Shown one piece after another: positions 1-8,448 of a DNA stretch of 64,000 nucleotides. The stretch comes from CBDFKF01 sp965248765. GTDB lineage: Bacteria; Pseudomonadota; Alphaproteobacteria; VGEJ01. Positions within the stretch are counted from its first letter, which is position 1. Every line of letters begins with the position of its first letter. Both the position numbers and the translations under genes were made by a program. The notes beneath the pieces are model-generated. The model searched no databases, was not told the DNA's origin, and worked only from the letters and a program-made list of their open reading frames with translations. The DNA is taken from assembly GCA_965248765.1 (NCBI GenBank), contig CBDFKF010000003.1:558001-622000 (forward strand). The letters are read 5' to 3'.

Positions 1-705
1 CTAGGCGGCGTCGTGGAAGATCACGCCCAGGGTAAGGCGCTGACCGCTGTGGAGCCGGCTGACTCCGTGGCGCATCTTTACGCGGTGGTAGCCCCGCGTG
101 CCGCGACGCGGTCGCTCGTTGACGGCGAACAGCACCGCCTCGCCCTGGGCTAGGGTCACGACCTCGGCGCGGGATTGCATGCGCGGGCGCTGTTCGGTGA
201 GCACGAACTCGCCGCCGTCGAAATCCGCGGGATCGCTGAGGAGGACCGTGCATTGCAGCGGGAACACCTGCTCGCCGTAGAGGTCCTGGTGGAGGCAGTT
301 GTAGTCGCCCGGCCCGTATTTGAGCATCAGCGGTGTCGGGCACACCTGGCCCGCGGTGTGGCATCGCTCCAACATGGCCGAGAGCGCGGCCGGGTAGAGG
401 ACATCGAGCCCGAGCCATGCCGCCCATCGGTTCGCCGTGCGAGCGGCATGGGGATAAGCGGCCTGGCGCAGGTACGCGACGGTGTCGGGCAGCGGGTACG
501 CGAAGTACTTGTACTCGCCCTCGCCGAAGCCGTGGCGCGCCATCGAGACGCGGCTGCGGAACGGCGCGTCGGCGTCGTAGGTCGCCGCGAGCGCGGCGCA
601 CTCGTCGGGGCTCAGTACCGGGCCGAGGCGGCCGACACCGTACGCATCGAGCTCGGCATCGACCGATTGCCACTGCACCGCGGCAAGGCGCTCGGCAATG
701 GTCAC
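1..705 (-). CDS. 2OG-Fe(II) oxygenase family protein
   Basis: A 234-residue protein with the double-stranded beta-helix iron site of 2-oxoglutarate/Fe(II) dioxygenases: HQD at H139-x-D141, a distal histidine at H213 (MRHGVSRL) and a following Arg at 223 that would hold 2-oxoglutarate. The fold is prolyl-hydroxylase-like. The GTG start overlaps the stop of the upstream alkyltransferase gene as GTGA, so the two are translationally coupled. In other alphaproteobacteria, genes of this type sit next to ada, which suggests a role in alkylation damage or modified-base repair, but that is inference. The substrate is not visible in the sequence. The stop codon is at positions 1-3, so the gene is complete. 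Confidence 0.8.
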   Translation of the reverse strand: MTIAERLAAVQWQSVDAELDAYGVGRLGPVLSPDECAALAATYDADAPFRSRVSMARHGFGEGEYKYFAYPLPDTVAYLRQAAYPHAARTANRWAAWLGLDVLYPAALSAMLERCHTAGQVCPTPLMLKYGPGDYNCLHQDLYGEQVFPLQCTVLLSDPADFDGGEFVLTEQRPRMQSRAEVVTLAQGEAVLFAVNERPRRGTRGYHRVKMRHGVSRLHSGQRLTLGVIFHDAA

Positions 706-1256
706 CGTCGGTTATCGGTGGCTTTTGGCGGGGCGGCTTCGCGGGCGAGCAGGACCCGCTTGCGCTCGATGCCCCAGCGATAGCCACCGAGGCCGCCGTC
801 GGCCCGCACCACACGGTGGCACGGCACCAGGACCGCGGCCGGGTTGGCGCCACAGGCTTGGGCGACGGCGCGGTGCGCGCCCGGCGCACCGATCGTCGCG
901 GCGATCGCCGAATAGGTTGCCCTGGTGCCGAGGGGGACTTTGCGCAGCGCGTTCCACACCCGCTGTTGGAAGGCGGTGCCGCGAATGTCCAGCGGCAGCT
1001 CGGCGGCGCGTGCGGGCTCCTCGATCGCTGCGGCCACGCCTCTCACCAACCCCTCGAAATCGCCCTCGCCGAAGATCAGCCGCGCCGCGGGAAAGAGCTG
1101 GCGCAGCTCCGCCTCGCCTTGTTTCGCGTTGCCGGTGATCCTGACGGCGCAGACGCCGTGACGCGTGAAGGCGGCGGTAACAACGCCGAGCGATGTGGTG
1201 GCGAACGCGTAGATGATCACCTCGCCCTCCGCGCCGGCCCGAAACACCTTGGGAGG
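702..1256 (-). pseudogene. ada: Ada-type O6-alkylguanine-DNA alkyltransferase, 5'-truncated by IS copy 1
   Basis: This reading frame holds the complete C-terminal methyltransferase domain: an RNase-H-like lead-in, then the DNA-binding helix region (RGTAFQQRVWNAL) and the active-site PCHRVV with the alkyl-accepting cysteine. It begins with FRAGAEGEVIIYA, which matches the linker that follows the AraC-type helix-turn-helix in full-length Ada. The N-terminal zinc/methyl-phosphotriester domain and the AraC domain (about 160-180 residues) are missing. The insertion sequence starts exactly here, and a TTG inside its terminal repeat could give a 188-residue product. The surviving domain may still repair O6-methylguanine, but the methylation-sensing activator function is lost. 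No 5' part of ada is seen on the other side of the element. Confidence 0.82.
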
Positions 1257-1324
1257 TGTCGAGAACAAACTGAATTGACCGGTTTATGTACCATATGAAT
1301 TGACCGCTTCAGTTGTGGTTGTTG

Positions 1325-1377
1325 GGCCAGTGGATAAGGGGACGGGCGCGGAGCGGCCGTCCCCTTATCCACTGGCC
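1325..1377. terminator. Perfect 21-bp hairpin inside IS copy 1
   Basis: Positions 1325-1345 are the exact reverse complement of 1357-1377, with an 11-base loop. It lies 18 bp beyond the transposase stop codon, between the gene and the terminal repeat. It could terminate transposase transcription or block read-through from outside into the end of the element. The second IS copy has the same hairpin at 51546-51598 with one mismatched position. Confidence 0.6.
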
Positions 1378-1394
1378 GGTCGCGTCGAAGCGGA

Positions 1395-2570
1395 TCACGC
1401 GGCCTGTCTGTGGCTTGTGTTGATGGGCGATCCGTCGGCCTGGTATCGGGCCAGGCAGCGCGGCCCATGGAAGACGGCGAGGGTGCGGTCGGGGTATTCG
1501 TGGACCCGGACCCTTGCCTTGACGTAGTGGCGGCGATGGCGGTCGGGCGGGATCGCCAGCACCAGGCGTTTGTAGCGCACGGTGTTGTCGTTGGAGACGG
1601 TGCGCTCCTGCTGCACGCAGAGGATGTCGTCGAGGGTACCGGCGAAGGGCACGAAGGCGGTGCCCTCGGCTTCCGGCGGCACCGCGAAGCGGGCGTTGTG
1701 GCCTGGCAGGTAGAGCTCCTTGAGGAAGCGGTTGGCCTGGGCCATGTCGGTGATGCCGGCGAGCCTGAGCTCCTGGGGCAGGCGCTTCTGCAGGGTGGCG
1801 AACATGCGTTCCGAGCGCCCCCTTGCCTCGGGCGAGTAGGCCGGGATCAGCTCGATGCCGAGCTGGGCCAGGGCGCGGCCGAACTGGGTCGGATTGTCCT
1901 TGTCGACCGTGCCGCCGGCCTCAGGGGTGTGCCAGTAGTGGCCGGCGCGGTCGGCATAGAGCGAGCAGAACAGCCCCTTGACCCGGATCGCCTCGGACAC
2001 CCCCTGAAAGCTCGACATCGTGCCCTCTTCGGCGACGAAGAAGGCCGAGTAGATCTCACTGGTGGTGTCGTCCATGGTGACGATCAGGTCCCACCACTGA
2101 TCGGGGACCCACGCGTGGCTTGAGCCGTCTTGATGCAGCATCATGCCGGGCAGCGCGCGGCGCGGCCGCTTGCGCCGGTGCGCCCCGCGCCTGGGCGCCG
2201 CCCGTCTTCGCCCATGGGCCTGCAAGCTCAGCCGCACCCAGTTGTAGCTGCGCTTGAAGGCATAGTCCGCGACCAGCTTCTCGTGGAAGTGCTTGGCGGT
2301 GAAGTCCCAGTAGCGGGTGTCGAACAGCGCCAACAGCGCCGTCACCTCGTTGACCGCCGCGCGCCGCGCCGAGACCCGGCCCAGACGGCGATCGTAGAGC
2401 CCTTCCGCGCCGTCCGCCTCATAGCGGTCGCGCCAGCGCCGGAAGGTGCGCTCTGAAACGCCGAGAACCTCCGCCGCCTCGGCTTGGCTCAAGCAACCCC
2501 GATGGGTGCGGCCGTAAACCTCCTCGAACTTCATCAATCTCAGTCCCTGCAACTGCTCTGTCCGGCGCAT
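1395..2570 (-). CDS. IS transposase (rve/DDE), intact
   Basis: A 391-residue transposase. Residues 28-47 form an N-terminal helix-turn-helix (SQAEAAEVLGVSERTF). A basic linker rich in Arg follows near 120-140, then an integrase-core domain whose probable catalytic triad is D148 (HQDGSSHAW), D207 (LYADRAGHY) and E254 (GRSERMF). The C-terminal part (about 330-391) resembles the beta-barrel region of rve transposases. Copy 2 encodes the same protein with one base missing. Nothing in this copy appears broken. It would cut and join the element's own ends. Confidence 0.92.
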   Translation of the reverse strand: MRRTEQLQGLRLMKFEEVYGRTHRGCLSQAEAAEVLGVSERTFRRWRDRYEADGAEGLYDRRLGRVSARRAAVNEVTALLALFDTRYWDFTAKHFHEKLVADYAFKRSYNWVRLSLQAHGRRRAAPRRGAHRRKRPRRALPGMMLHQDGSSHAWVPDQWWDLIVTMDDTTSEIYSAFFVAEEGTMSSFQGVSEAIRVKGLFCSLYADRAGHYWHTPEAGGTVDKDNPTQFGRALAQLGIELIPAYSPEARGRSERMFATLQKRLPQELRLAGITDMAQANRFLKELYLPGHNARFAVPPEAEGTAFVPFAGTLDDILCVQQERTVSNDNTVRYKRLVLAIPPDRHRRHYVKARVRVHEYPDRTLAVFHGPRCLARYQADGSPINTSHRQAA

Positions 2571-2771
2571 CCAAACCCTCCATAGCCTGGAGAGCTTCTA
2601 AATCCGGACAGATCGTCTGGTACATAAACCGGACATATCGTGTGTTAGTGACACGTGAGAGCCGCTCCTCTTGCAACGTCGCGGGCTTACGTGCATTCTC
2701 GGGGTGTGCGTTAGACGCTCCTTGCGACGGTCGATTTCGAGCTGCCGGTCGAGCTTTCTTGAAGGAACGTG

Positions 2772-2862
2772 ATGGCAGCGGGAACGGTCAAGTGGTTCAA
2801 TCCCAACGAGGTTTCGGTTTCATTCGGCCCGATGACGGGTCGCGCGATGTGTTCGCAGGATG
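2772..2862 (+). pseudogene. Cold-shock protein (CspA family) remnant
   Basis: A GAAGGAA ribosome-binding site precedes ATG at 2772 and MAAGTVKWFNPNE, the classic start of a Csp nucleic-acid-binding protein. One base is then missing, because the downstream frame continues GFGFIRPDDGSRDVF, which is the RNP1 region and the next strand. After DVF the similarity stops abruptly, so more than half of the normal 65-70 residues is gone. The gene is therefore both frameshifted and truncated. The 118 bases between the insertion sequence and this start look like an ordinary Csp leader and hold no gene. Confidence 0.8.
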
Positions 2863-2941
2863 GCCGCTGAGAACCTCACTGTTTCGGCGTAACTAGTGCT
2901 CGGTGCTGTGATGGTGCCAGCGCGCAGCGCTGGAGCGACCG

Positions 2942-3154
2942 TTGGGGCGTAGGCCCAACTACCGCGGCAAGCGGCTCGACCGGGAGAGAAAGAAGGCGGC
3001 GAAGCGCGCGGCCAAGCAGGCCGACAAAGCGGACCGCGCCGCCAAGCGGAACGACCCCGAAATAGACGGCAATCTCGCCAGCGATACCCCGGCGGAGACC
3101 ACCGGCGATGCCCCGGCGGAGACGCCCGACTCGGCCGAACCCCCTCTCGACTAG
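2942..3154 (+). CDS. Small lysine/arginine-rich hypothetical protein
   Basis: A 70-residue frame from a TTG start. The first half is strongly basic (RERKKAAKRAAKQADKADR) and probably one long helix. The second half is acidic with a short Thr/Pro/Glu repeat (DTPAETTGDAPAETP). Short proteins of the form MGRRPNY...RKKAAK are found in alphaproteobacteria, but I know of no assigned function. The TTG start and the absence of a clear ribosome-binding site make the exact start uncertain. It could be a nucleic-acid-associated peptide, or an unexpressed open frame. Confidence 0.4.
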   Translation: MGRRPNYRGKRLDRERKKAAKRAAKQADKADRAAKRNDPEIDGNLASDTPAETTGDAPAETPDSAEPPLD

Positions 3155-3285
3155 CAAAGCCACGTGCGCTCGCGCCCACGGTTGGGAAGTTCGGAGCGGC
3201 GCCCGTTCCGCCCTATGCCGTTCGCTGGCGCCAACGCGGTCTGCCCGAGACCGGCCGACCACGCTCCTGAGAAACCAAGCGTTCG

Positions 3286-4512
3286 ATGACTCGCGCCGCT
3301 GCCGATAGTGACCGCCGCCAGATCTTCCGTCCCGGCGAGCTCATTTTCGGCGAAGGAACGCCCGGCGACGTGGCCTTCATCATCGAACGCGGCGAGGTCG
3401 AGATCACCTGCCTACGCCAGGGCCGGAACGTGCGCCTTGGCCTGCTCGGTGCCGGCGAGATCTTCGGCGAGATGGCGCTCATCGACGATAACCTGCGGAC
3501 CGCGACAGCACGGGCCGCCGAGGAGACCGAGGTAATCGCCATCTCGCGCGAGCAGATTCAGGGGAAGCTGCAGAGCGCCGATACCATCACCTCGTTGCTT
3601 CTACGCCTGCTGCTCAAGCGCTTCCGCGACGTTCAGGGGCTTATTGGTGGCGCCGAGCGCGCCCCGGTCGAGGACAGCGCTAGCGACTCGGAGGACTACA
3701 CCCAGCAATACGAGGCTTTCCGTCGCCATCTCAGGCTCGAACAGGAGCTGGCCGATGCGATCGGGCGCGGCGAGCTGCGCGTCTTGATGCAGCCGATCGT
3801 ATGGCTCGAGGGCGGCGCGATCGCCGGCTATGAGGCGCTGATCCGTTGGCAGCACCCGGAGCGTGGCATGGTTTCGCCAGGCGAGTTCATACCGATCGCC
3901 GAGGCCGGCGGCCTGATGCCTGATCTCGACCGCTGGTTGTTCCGGGCCGCCTTTGACGCCCTGGCGGCGATTCACGCCGAGGTCGGCAACGCCGCGCCAC
4001 TATTCCTCAGTGTTAACCTCTCGGGCCTCCGGTTCGCCGATCTCAGCGTCGTCTCCGATCTCGCGGACGCCCTCACTGCGAGCGGCGTCGACCCGCGGCA
4101 CATCAAGGCGGAACTCACCGAAGGCGCGCTCATCGCCAATCCGCAAGTTGCAGCAGCCGTGCTCGACGGGCTGAAGGGCCTCGGCCTTGCCATCGCGATC
4201 GATGATTTCGGTACCGGTTATTCCAGCCTCAGCTACCTCCACCGTTTCCCGATCGATACCCTCAAGATCGACCAGAGTTTCGTGGCAACGATGTTGGAGA
4301 GCGATACCAGCCTGCGCATCGTTCAGAGCATCGTGGGCCTCGCCAAGGCGCTCGACATGACGATCGTCGCCGAAGGCATCGAGCACCAGCCGGAGGTCGA
4401 CACGCTTATCGAACTGCGTTGTGAGTACGGCCAAGAATATCTGTTTGCGAAACCGCTGCCGCCTGCAGACGCCACCGCGTTCGCCGTAGCCAACGCCGTC
4501 GCCGAAACCTGA
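3286..4512 (+). CDS. cNMP-binding/EAL c-di-GMP phosphodiesterase
   Basis: A 408-residue cytoplasmic protein. Residues about 12-115 are a cyclic-nucleotide-binding domain with an intact phosphate-binding cassette (FGEMAL, then R71-T72-A73). Residues about 150-400 are an EAL domain with all the residues expected for hydrolysis of c-di-GMP: EAL at 183, N244, E276, D306-D307 (DDFGTG), K327, E363 and Q383. No membrane segment is present. The arrangement suggests that cAMP or cGMP binding controls c-di-GMP breakdown. Two nucleotide cyclases (38.5 and 44 kb) and a stand-alone cNMP-binding protein (46 kb) are in the same window. The gene converges on the ABC ATPase gene to its right. Confidence 0.9.
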   Translation: MTRAAADSDRRQIFRPGELIFGEGTPGDVAFIIERGEVEITCLRQGRNVRLGLLGAGEIFGEMALIDDNLRTATARAAEETEVIAISREQIQGKLQSADTITSLLLRLLLKRFRDVQGLIGGAERAPVEDSASDSEDYTQQYEAFRRHLRLEQELADAIGRGELRVLMQPIVWLEGGAIAGYEALIRWQHPERGMVSPGEFIPIAEAGGLMPDLDRWLFRAAFDALAAIHAEVGNAAPLFLSVNLSGLRFADLSVVSDLADALTASGVDPRHIKAELTEGALIANPQVAAAVLDGLKGLGLAIAIDDFGTGYSSLSYLHRFPIDTLKIDQSFVATMLESDTSLRIVQSIVGLAKALDMTIVAEGIEHQPEVDTLIELRCEYGQEYLFAKPLPPADATAFAVANAVAET

Positions 4513-4519
4513 CAGACGG

Positions 4520-5505
4520 CTAGATCCGACCCTCCTCAACGCATGGCACGCGACCGTGGTCCCATCCGCGGTCGCCCGCGGCGCCGGCACCTCGGCCCGG
4601 CAGCGCCGATTGGCGTGTGGGCAACGGGCATGGAAGAAGCGGCCGGGCGGCGGGTCGATCGGGCTCGGCACCTCGCCCACCGTCGGGCCACGCTGAAACG
4701 GTGTGCCGTCCATCTTCGGAATCGCGCTGAGCAACAGCTGGGTGTAGGGGTGGCGCGGCTGCTTGAATAGGGTGCGCGTCTTGGCGACCTCGCACACGCG
4801 CCCGAGATACATGACTGCGACCCGCGTGCCGAAGTGCTCGACCACCGCAAGATCGTGGGTGATGAAGACGTATGTGAGGTCGCGCTGCTCCCGGGTATCC
4901 AGGAGCACGTTCAGCACCTGCGCCTGGACAGACACATCGAGCGCGGAGACCGGTTCGTCGGCAACCAGGAATTCGGGATCGGTGACCAACGCGCGGGCGA
5001 TCGAGATGCGCTGGCGCTGGCCGCCGGAGAATTCGTGCGGCAGCCGCCCACCCCACTGCGGATCGTTACCCACCGAGACCATGACTGCCTCGACAAGATC
5101 GCGCACTTCGGCGTGGCTGAGCTCAGGACGGTGGAAGCGTAGCGGCTCCTCCAGGGTCTGCTGCACGCTCATACGCGGATTGAGCGATCCGTACGGATTC
5201 TGAAAAATCATCTGCATGCGCCGTCGATAGGGCCGGCGTTCGGTTTCGCTCAGCGTGTCGATGCACACGCCGTCGTAGGCGACGCTGCCGTCGGTCGGTT
5301 CGATCACCCCCATGATCAGCCGTCCGAGCGTTGTCTTGCCGCAACCGCTCTCGCCCACCACACAGAACGACTCGCCCCTCTCGACGTCGAGCGAGACCCC
5401 GTTGACCGCGTGCAGTCTCGGTTTGTGGCGGCGCAGGAAATGAGTCGGCAGCGCGAACTCTTTGCGCAGCCCCTCGAGCTCTAGCAACGGTGCAGTCCTG
5501 GTCAC
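4520..5505 (-). CDS. ABC transporter ATP-binding protein, DppF/OppF type (C-terminus frameshifted)
   Basis: Second ATPase of a peptide/nickel-type importer. Visible motifs are Walker A GESGCGKTT, signature FSGGQRQRI, Walker B LVADEPVSALD and the H-loop ITHD, followed by the oligopeptide-transporter C-terminal cysteine cluster ending in VACHA. The GTG start overlaps the preceding gene as GTGA. The frame as it stands misses its stop and runs antisense into the EAL gene to position 4000, adding about 170 unrelated residues. Restoring one base after VACHA gives VEEGRI and a TAG at 4520-4522, so the native gene very probably ended there. The span to 4520 is 3n+2, consistent with loss of one base. 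Confidence 0.82.
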
Positions 5506-6467
5506 AGGCTTGCCTCGGCGCGCACGCACGCGACGGAACGGCCGGCAACCGGTCGCAACGCAGGGACCCCGGCGGCACACTCGGCTATCGCCAGGTCGCA
5601 ACGCGGGCTAAAGGCGCAGCCTGCGAGGGTCTCGCCCAGGCTCGGCATCGTTCCGCGAATCTGGCTCAACCGCGCACCTGCGGCGCGGCGTTGGGGCAGC
5701 GCGTTGATCAGCCCACGGGTATAGGGATGGCGCGGATCGTCGATGATGAGGTCGGTCCGTCCCTCCTCGACGATCCGCCCGGCGTACATGACAATCAGCC
5801 GCCGCGTTGCCTGCGCCACCACCGCGAGATCGTGGGTGATCAGGATCAGGCCGACGCCATGGTCCATGCACAGTTCCAGCAGAAGTGCCATGACCTCGGC
5901 CTGGATCGTCACATCGAGCGCGGTCGTCGGCTCATCGGCGATGATGATGTCAGGCTCGGTCAGCAGCGCGATGGCGATGACGATGCGCTGGCGCAGGCCG
6001 CCCGAGAGCTCGTGGGGGTAGCTCGCAAGCCGCGCCTCCGGCGAGAGAATAGCGACCTCGCGCAGCTTGGCGAGCGACCTCTCCCGTGCCTCGGCCTCGG
6101 ATATCGTGCGATGTGCCTTGAGCGTCTCGACCATCTGCGTGCCGATCGTCAGCACCGGGTTGAGCGTCATCATCGGGTCCTGGAAGATCATGCTGATGCG
6201 GTTGCCCCGAACATGGCGGATCGCTTACGCCGAGAGACCGGAGAGCTCCTGGTCGTCGAAGACGATCGTGCCGGCGCTGATGTAGCCAGGCTCCCTGATC
6301 AGATTGAGGATGGCGAACGCGGCCATCGATTTGCCGGCGCCCGATTCGCCGACGATGCCCAAGCGCTCGCCGCGATCGAGCGAGAAGTCGATGCCGTGCA
6401 GGGCCTTGAGATCGCCGCCGCGCATCGGGAACGTCACCTCGAGTCCGCTCACCTCCAAGAGCGGCAT
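5502..6467 (-). pseudogene. ABC transporter ATP-binding protein, DppD/OppD type, with in-frame TAA
   Basis: First ATPase of the importer, 321 codons including a premature TAA at 6225-6227 (codon 81). Before the stop are the start MPLLEVSGLEV and Walker A GESGAGKSM. After it, in the same frame, are the Q-loop MIFQDP, signature LSGGLRQRI, Walker B IIADEPTTALD and H-loop ITHD. The stop lies where homologues have an acidic residue before the Arg-rich stretch, so a GAA-to-TAA change is plausible. An ATG at 6191 could restart translation but would lack Walker A. Without this subunit the importer could work only if the partner ATPase forms a homodimer. Confidence 0.85.
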
Positions 6468-6469
6468 CC

Positions 6470-7380
6470 TCAACGCCCCCGATAGAGCTTGGGGTTCAGC
6501 GTATCGCGCAGCCAATCGCCCAGCAGGTTGATGGCGAGGATCAGAACGATCAGCACGATCGCCGGGATGATGGTGATCCACCACGAGCCCGAGAAGATGA
6601 ACTCGAAGCCGCTGCGAATCAGCGAGCCGAGCGACGGTCGGTACACCGGCATACCGAGCCCGAGGAAGCTGAGCGCGGCCTCCGTGACGATCGCGTTCGC
6701 CACTTGGATCGTCGAGATGACAAGGATCGGCGTCATGGTGTTGGGCAGGATGTGGCGCACCATGATGCGCGAGCGCCGCAAGCCGATCACGCGAGCCGCC
6801 TCGACGTACTCCTTGCTGCGTTCGGCTAGCACGTTGGCGCGGATGGTGCGGGCATATTGCGGCCACTCGGCGATGCCGATCACGATCACCAACATGAAGA
6901 TCGCGGTGTCCTCATAGGCCTGGAAGCCGAACGCGGCCTGGAACACCGCGAGCGCTATGATCGCGACCATCAATGTCGAGAGCGAAAGCTGGATATCGGC
7001 AAGCCGCATCAGGAACGCATCGAGTGAGCCGCCGACATAGCCTGCGAGTAGGCCGAACGTGATTCCCAGCACCGCCTGAAGGGCAACCGCGCATAGCCCG
7101 ATCAAGAGCGATATCCCGGTGCCGTACATCACCGTCGAGAGGATGCCGCGCCCCTGGGCGTCGGTGCCCAACATGAAGCGGGAATCGCTGCCCTCCTGCC
7201 AAGCGGGCGGGATCTCCGAATCGAGGATGTCGATCTGCAGCGGATCGTACGGATTCTGCGGCGCGAGCACCGGCGCCAGTACCGACGGAGCGCGAGCACC
7301 ACAGCACTCCCCACTGCCACTCGATCGCGCCCGAAGCGGTAGGCCAGATTCGACCGTGCGATGGCGCTGAGCATGCTCAT
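6470..7380 (-). pseudogene. ABC transporter permease, DppC type, frameshifted in the first helix
   Basis: The start MSMLSAIARSNLAYRF at 7380 overlaps the stop of the upstream permease as ATGA. After GSAVVLAL the frame is lost, and the remainder (VLAPQNPYDPLQIDI onward) continues in another frame to 6470. The first membrane segment is also short, so a small deletion within helix 1 is likely. The total span is 3n+2. The rest is intact: five further hydrophobic segments and the EAA loop (EYVEAARVIGLRRSRI) that docks on the ATPases. A 266-residue product could start inside, but it would lack helix 1. Confidence 0.82.
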
Positions 7381-8351
7381 CGGGCGCCCCTGACCGTTCT
7401 CACGGTCGGGTCGATCAGCGTGTAGAGCACGTCGACGACGGTGTTGGTCACAACGAAGATTAGGCCGACCACGATGATGTAGGCGATGATCAGCGGGGTA
7501 TCGACGCGGTTTACCGCCTCGAGGAAAAGGAAACCCATGCCGGGCCACTGGAACACGGTTTCGGTCAGGATCGTGTAGGCGATCAACGTACCGATCTGCA
7601 CCCCGCCCACCGTCACCACCGGCAGGAGCGTGTTGCGAAACGCGTGCACGAACCATACCCGCCGGGCGCGCAATCCCTTGGACCAGGCGTAGCGAACGTA
7701 CTCGCTGCGCAGGGTCTCCATCATCTCGGCGCGGATGAGGCGGATGAACAGCGGCAGCAGGATCGAGGACAGCGCGATCGACGGGAGAACCAAGTGCAAA
7801 AGACCGTCCCCGGTCAGCAAGCCCGTCCGCCAGCCCCACGGCATTTCGGTCGTCTCACCGCGGCCGAACGACGGCATCCAGCCGAGCTCAACCGAAAAGA
7901 TGTAGATCGCGAAGATCGCGGTGAGAAACACCGGCACCGAAATGCCGACGATGCTGATGCCGAGGATAAGCCGCGCGCCCACGCCATCGGGCCTGATGGC
8001 GCAATAGACGCCCGCCGGCACGGAGACCAACAGGATGATCAGGCTCGCGCCCAGCACCAGCTCGAAGGTGGCCGGGAACTTGGCGAGGATGACGTCAAGG
8101 AAAAAGTAGGAGTTGCCGAGGTCGCCCTGCACCGCCCCGGTGAGGAACCGCACGTACTGCTCGATGAACAGATCGTTGAGCCCCATCCGATCGCGCAACG
8201 CTTGGCGCTCGACCTCGCTGACCGATTGGCCGACGAGCTCGCGCAGCGGATCGCCAAGGTTATCCTGGATCGAAAAGCCGATGAGGCTGATGACGAACAT
8301 CACCACCACGGCCTGCGCCAGGCGCCGTAACAGGAACGTTAGTGTTGCCAC
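7377..8351 (-). CDS. ABC transporter permease, DppB type
   Basis: A 324-residue inner-membrane permease with the normal DppB/OppB length and layout: an N-terminal helix (TFLLRRLAQAVVVMFVIS), a periplasmic loop with GLNDLFIEQYVRFL, five more helices, and the EAA docking loop SEYVRYAWSKGLRARRV. No damage is seen. It is the second gene of the operon and follows the solute-binding protein gene after a hairpin at 8402-8432. Its stop overlaps the next permease start (ATGA). It would pair with the DppC-type permease, which is frameshifted. Confidence 0.92.
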   Translation of the reverse strand: MATLTFLLRRLAQAVVVMFVISLIGFSIQDNLGDPLRELVGQSVSEVERQALRDRMGLNDLFIEQYVRFLTGAVQGDLGNSYFFLDVILAKFPATFELVLGASLIILLVSVPAGVYCAIRPDGVGARLILGISIVGISVPVFLTAIFAIYIFSVELGWMPSFGRGETTEMPWGWRTGLLTGDGLLHLVLPSIALSSILLPLFIRLIRAEMMETLRSEYVRYAWSKGLRARRVWFVHAFRNTLLPVVTVGGVQIGTLIAYTILTETVFQWPGMGFLFLEAVNRVDTPLIIAYIIVVGLIFVVTNTVVDVLYTLIDPTVRTVRGAR

Positions 8352-8401
8352 CGCCGCACCAACCGCCGCTCACTGCTTTGCGGACTGCATCTGACAAAGC
8401 A

Positions 8402-8432
8402 GGAGGGGCGCCCGTCACCGGTGCGTCCCTCC
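8402..8432. terminator. Hairpin between binding-protein and permease genes
   Basis: GGAGGGGCGC pairs with GCGTCCCTCC (one G-T pair) around an 11-base loop, in the 97-bp gap between the binding-protein gene and the permease gene. There is no strong U-run. Hairpins here are common in peptide-importer operons, where they let the binding protein be made in excess over the membrane parts. Confidence 0.45.
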
Positions 8433-8448
8433 GCCGTGAACCGCTGCC

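Larger units (their letters stand above)
1257..2653 (-). mobile_element. Insertion sequence, copy 1 (ISNCY-like, DDE transposase)
   Basis: A 1397-bp element, nearly identical to the one at 50271-51641 but in opposite orientation. Both ends start TGTC and share the core CCGGTTTATGTACCA about 20 bp in. Each end carries a second short repeat flanking that core (TTGACCG on the 1257 side, TGTCCGG on the 2653 side), which looks like a two-site transposase binding region. The transposase frame and both ends are intact here, so this is the potentially active copy. No target-site duplication is visible: the 16 bases outside each end do not match. Placement in the ISNCY/ISDol1 group rests on recall of the transposase sequence type. 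Confidence 0.9.

Noticed and set aside
1257..1268. TTG at 1268 as the native start of ada
   Set aside because: It lies in the terminal repeat of the insertion sequence. The natural protein would continue upstream into the missing AraC and zinc domains.
4000..4519. The roughly 170-residue extension of the OppF-type ATPase as a real domain
   Set aside because: It is the antisense of the conserved EAL domain and has no recognisable fold. A one-base repair gives a normal end at 4520.
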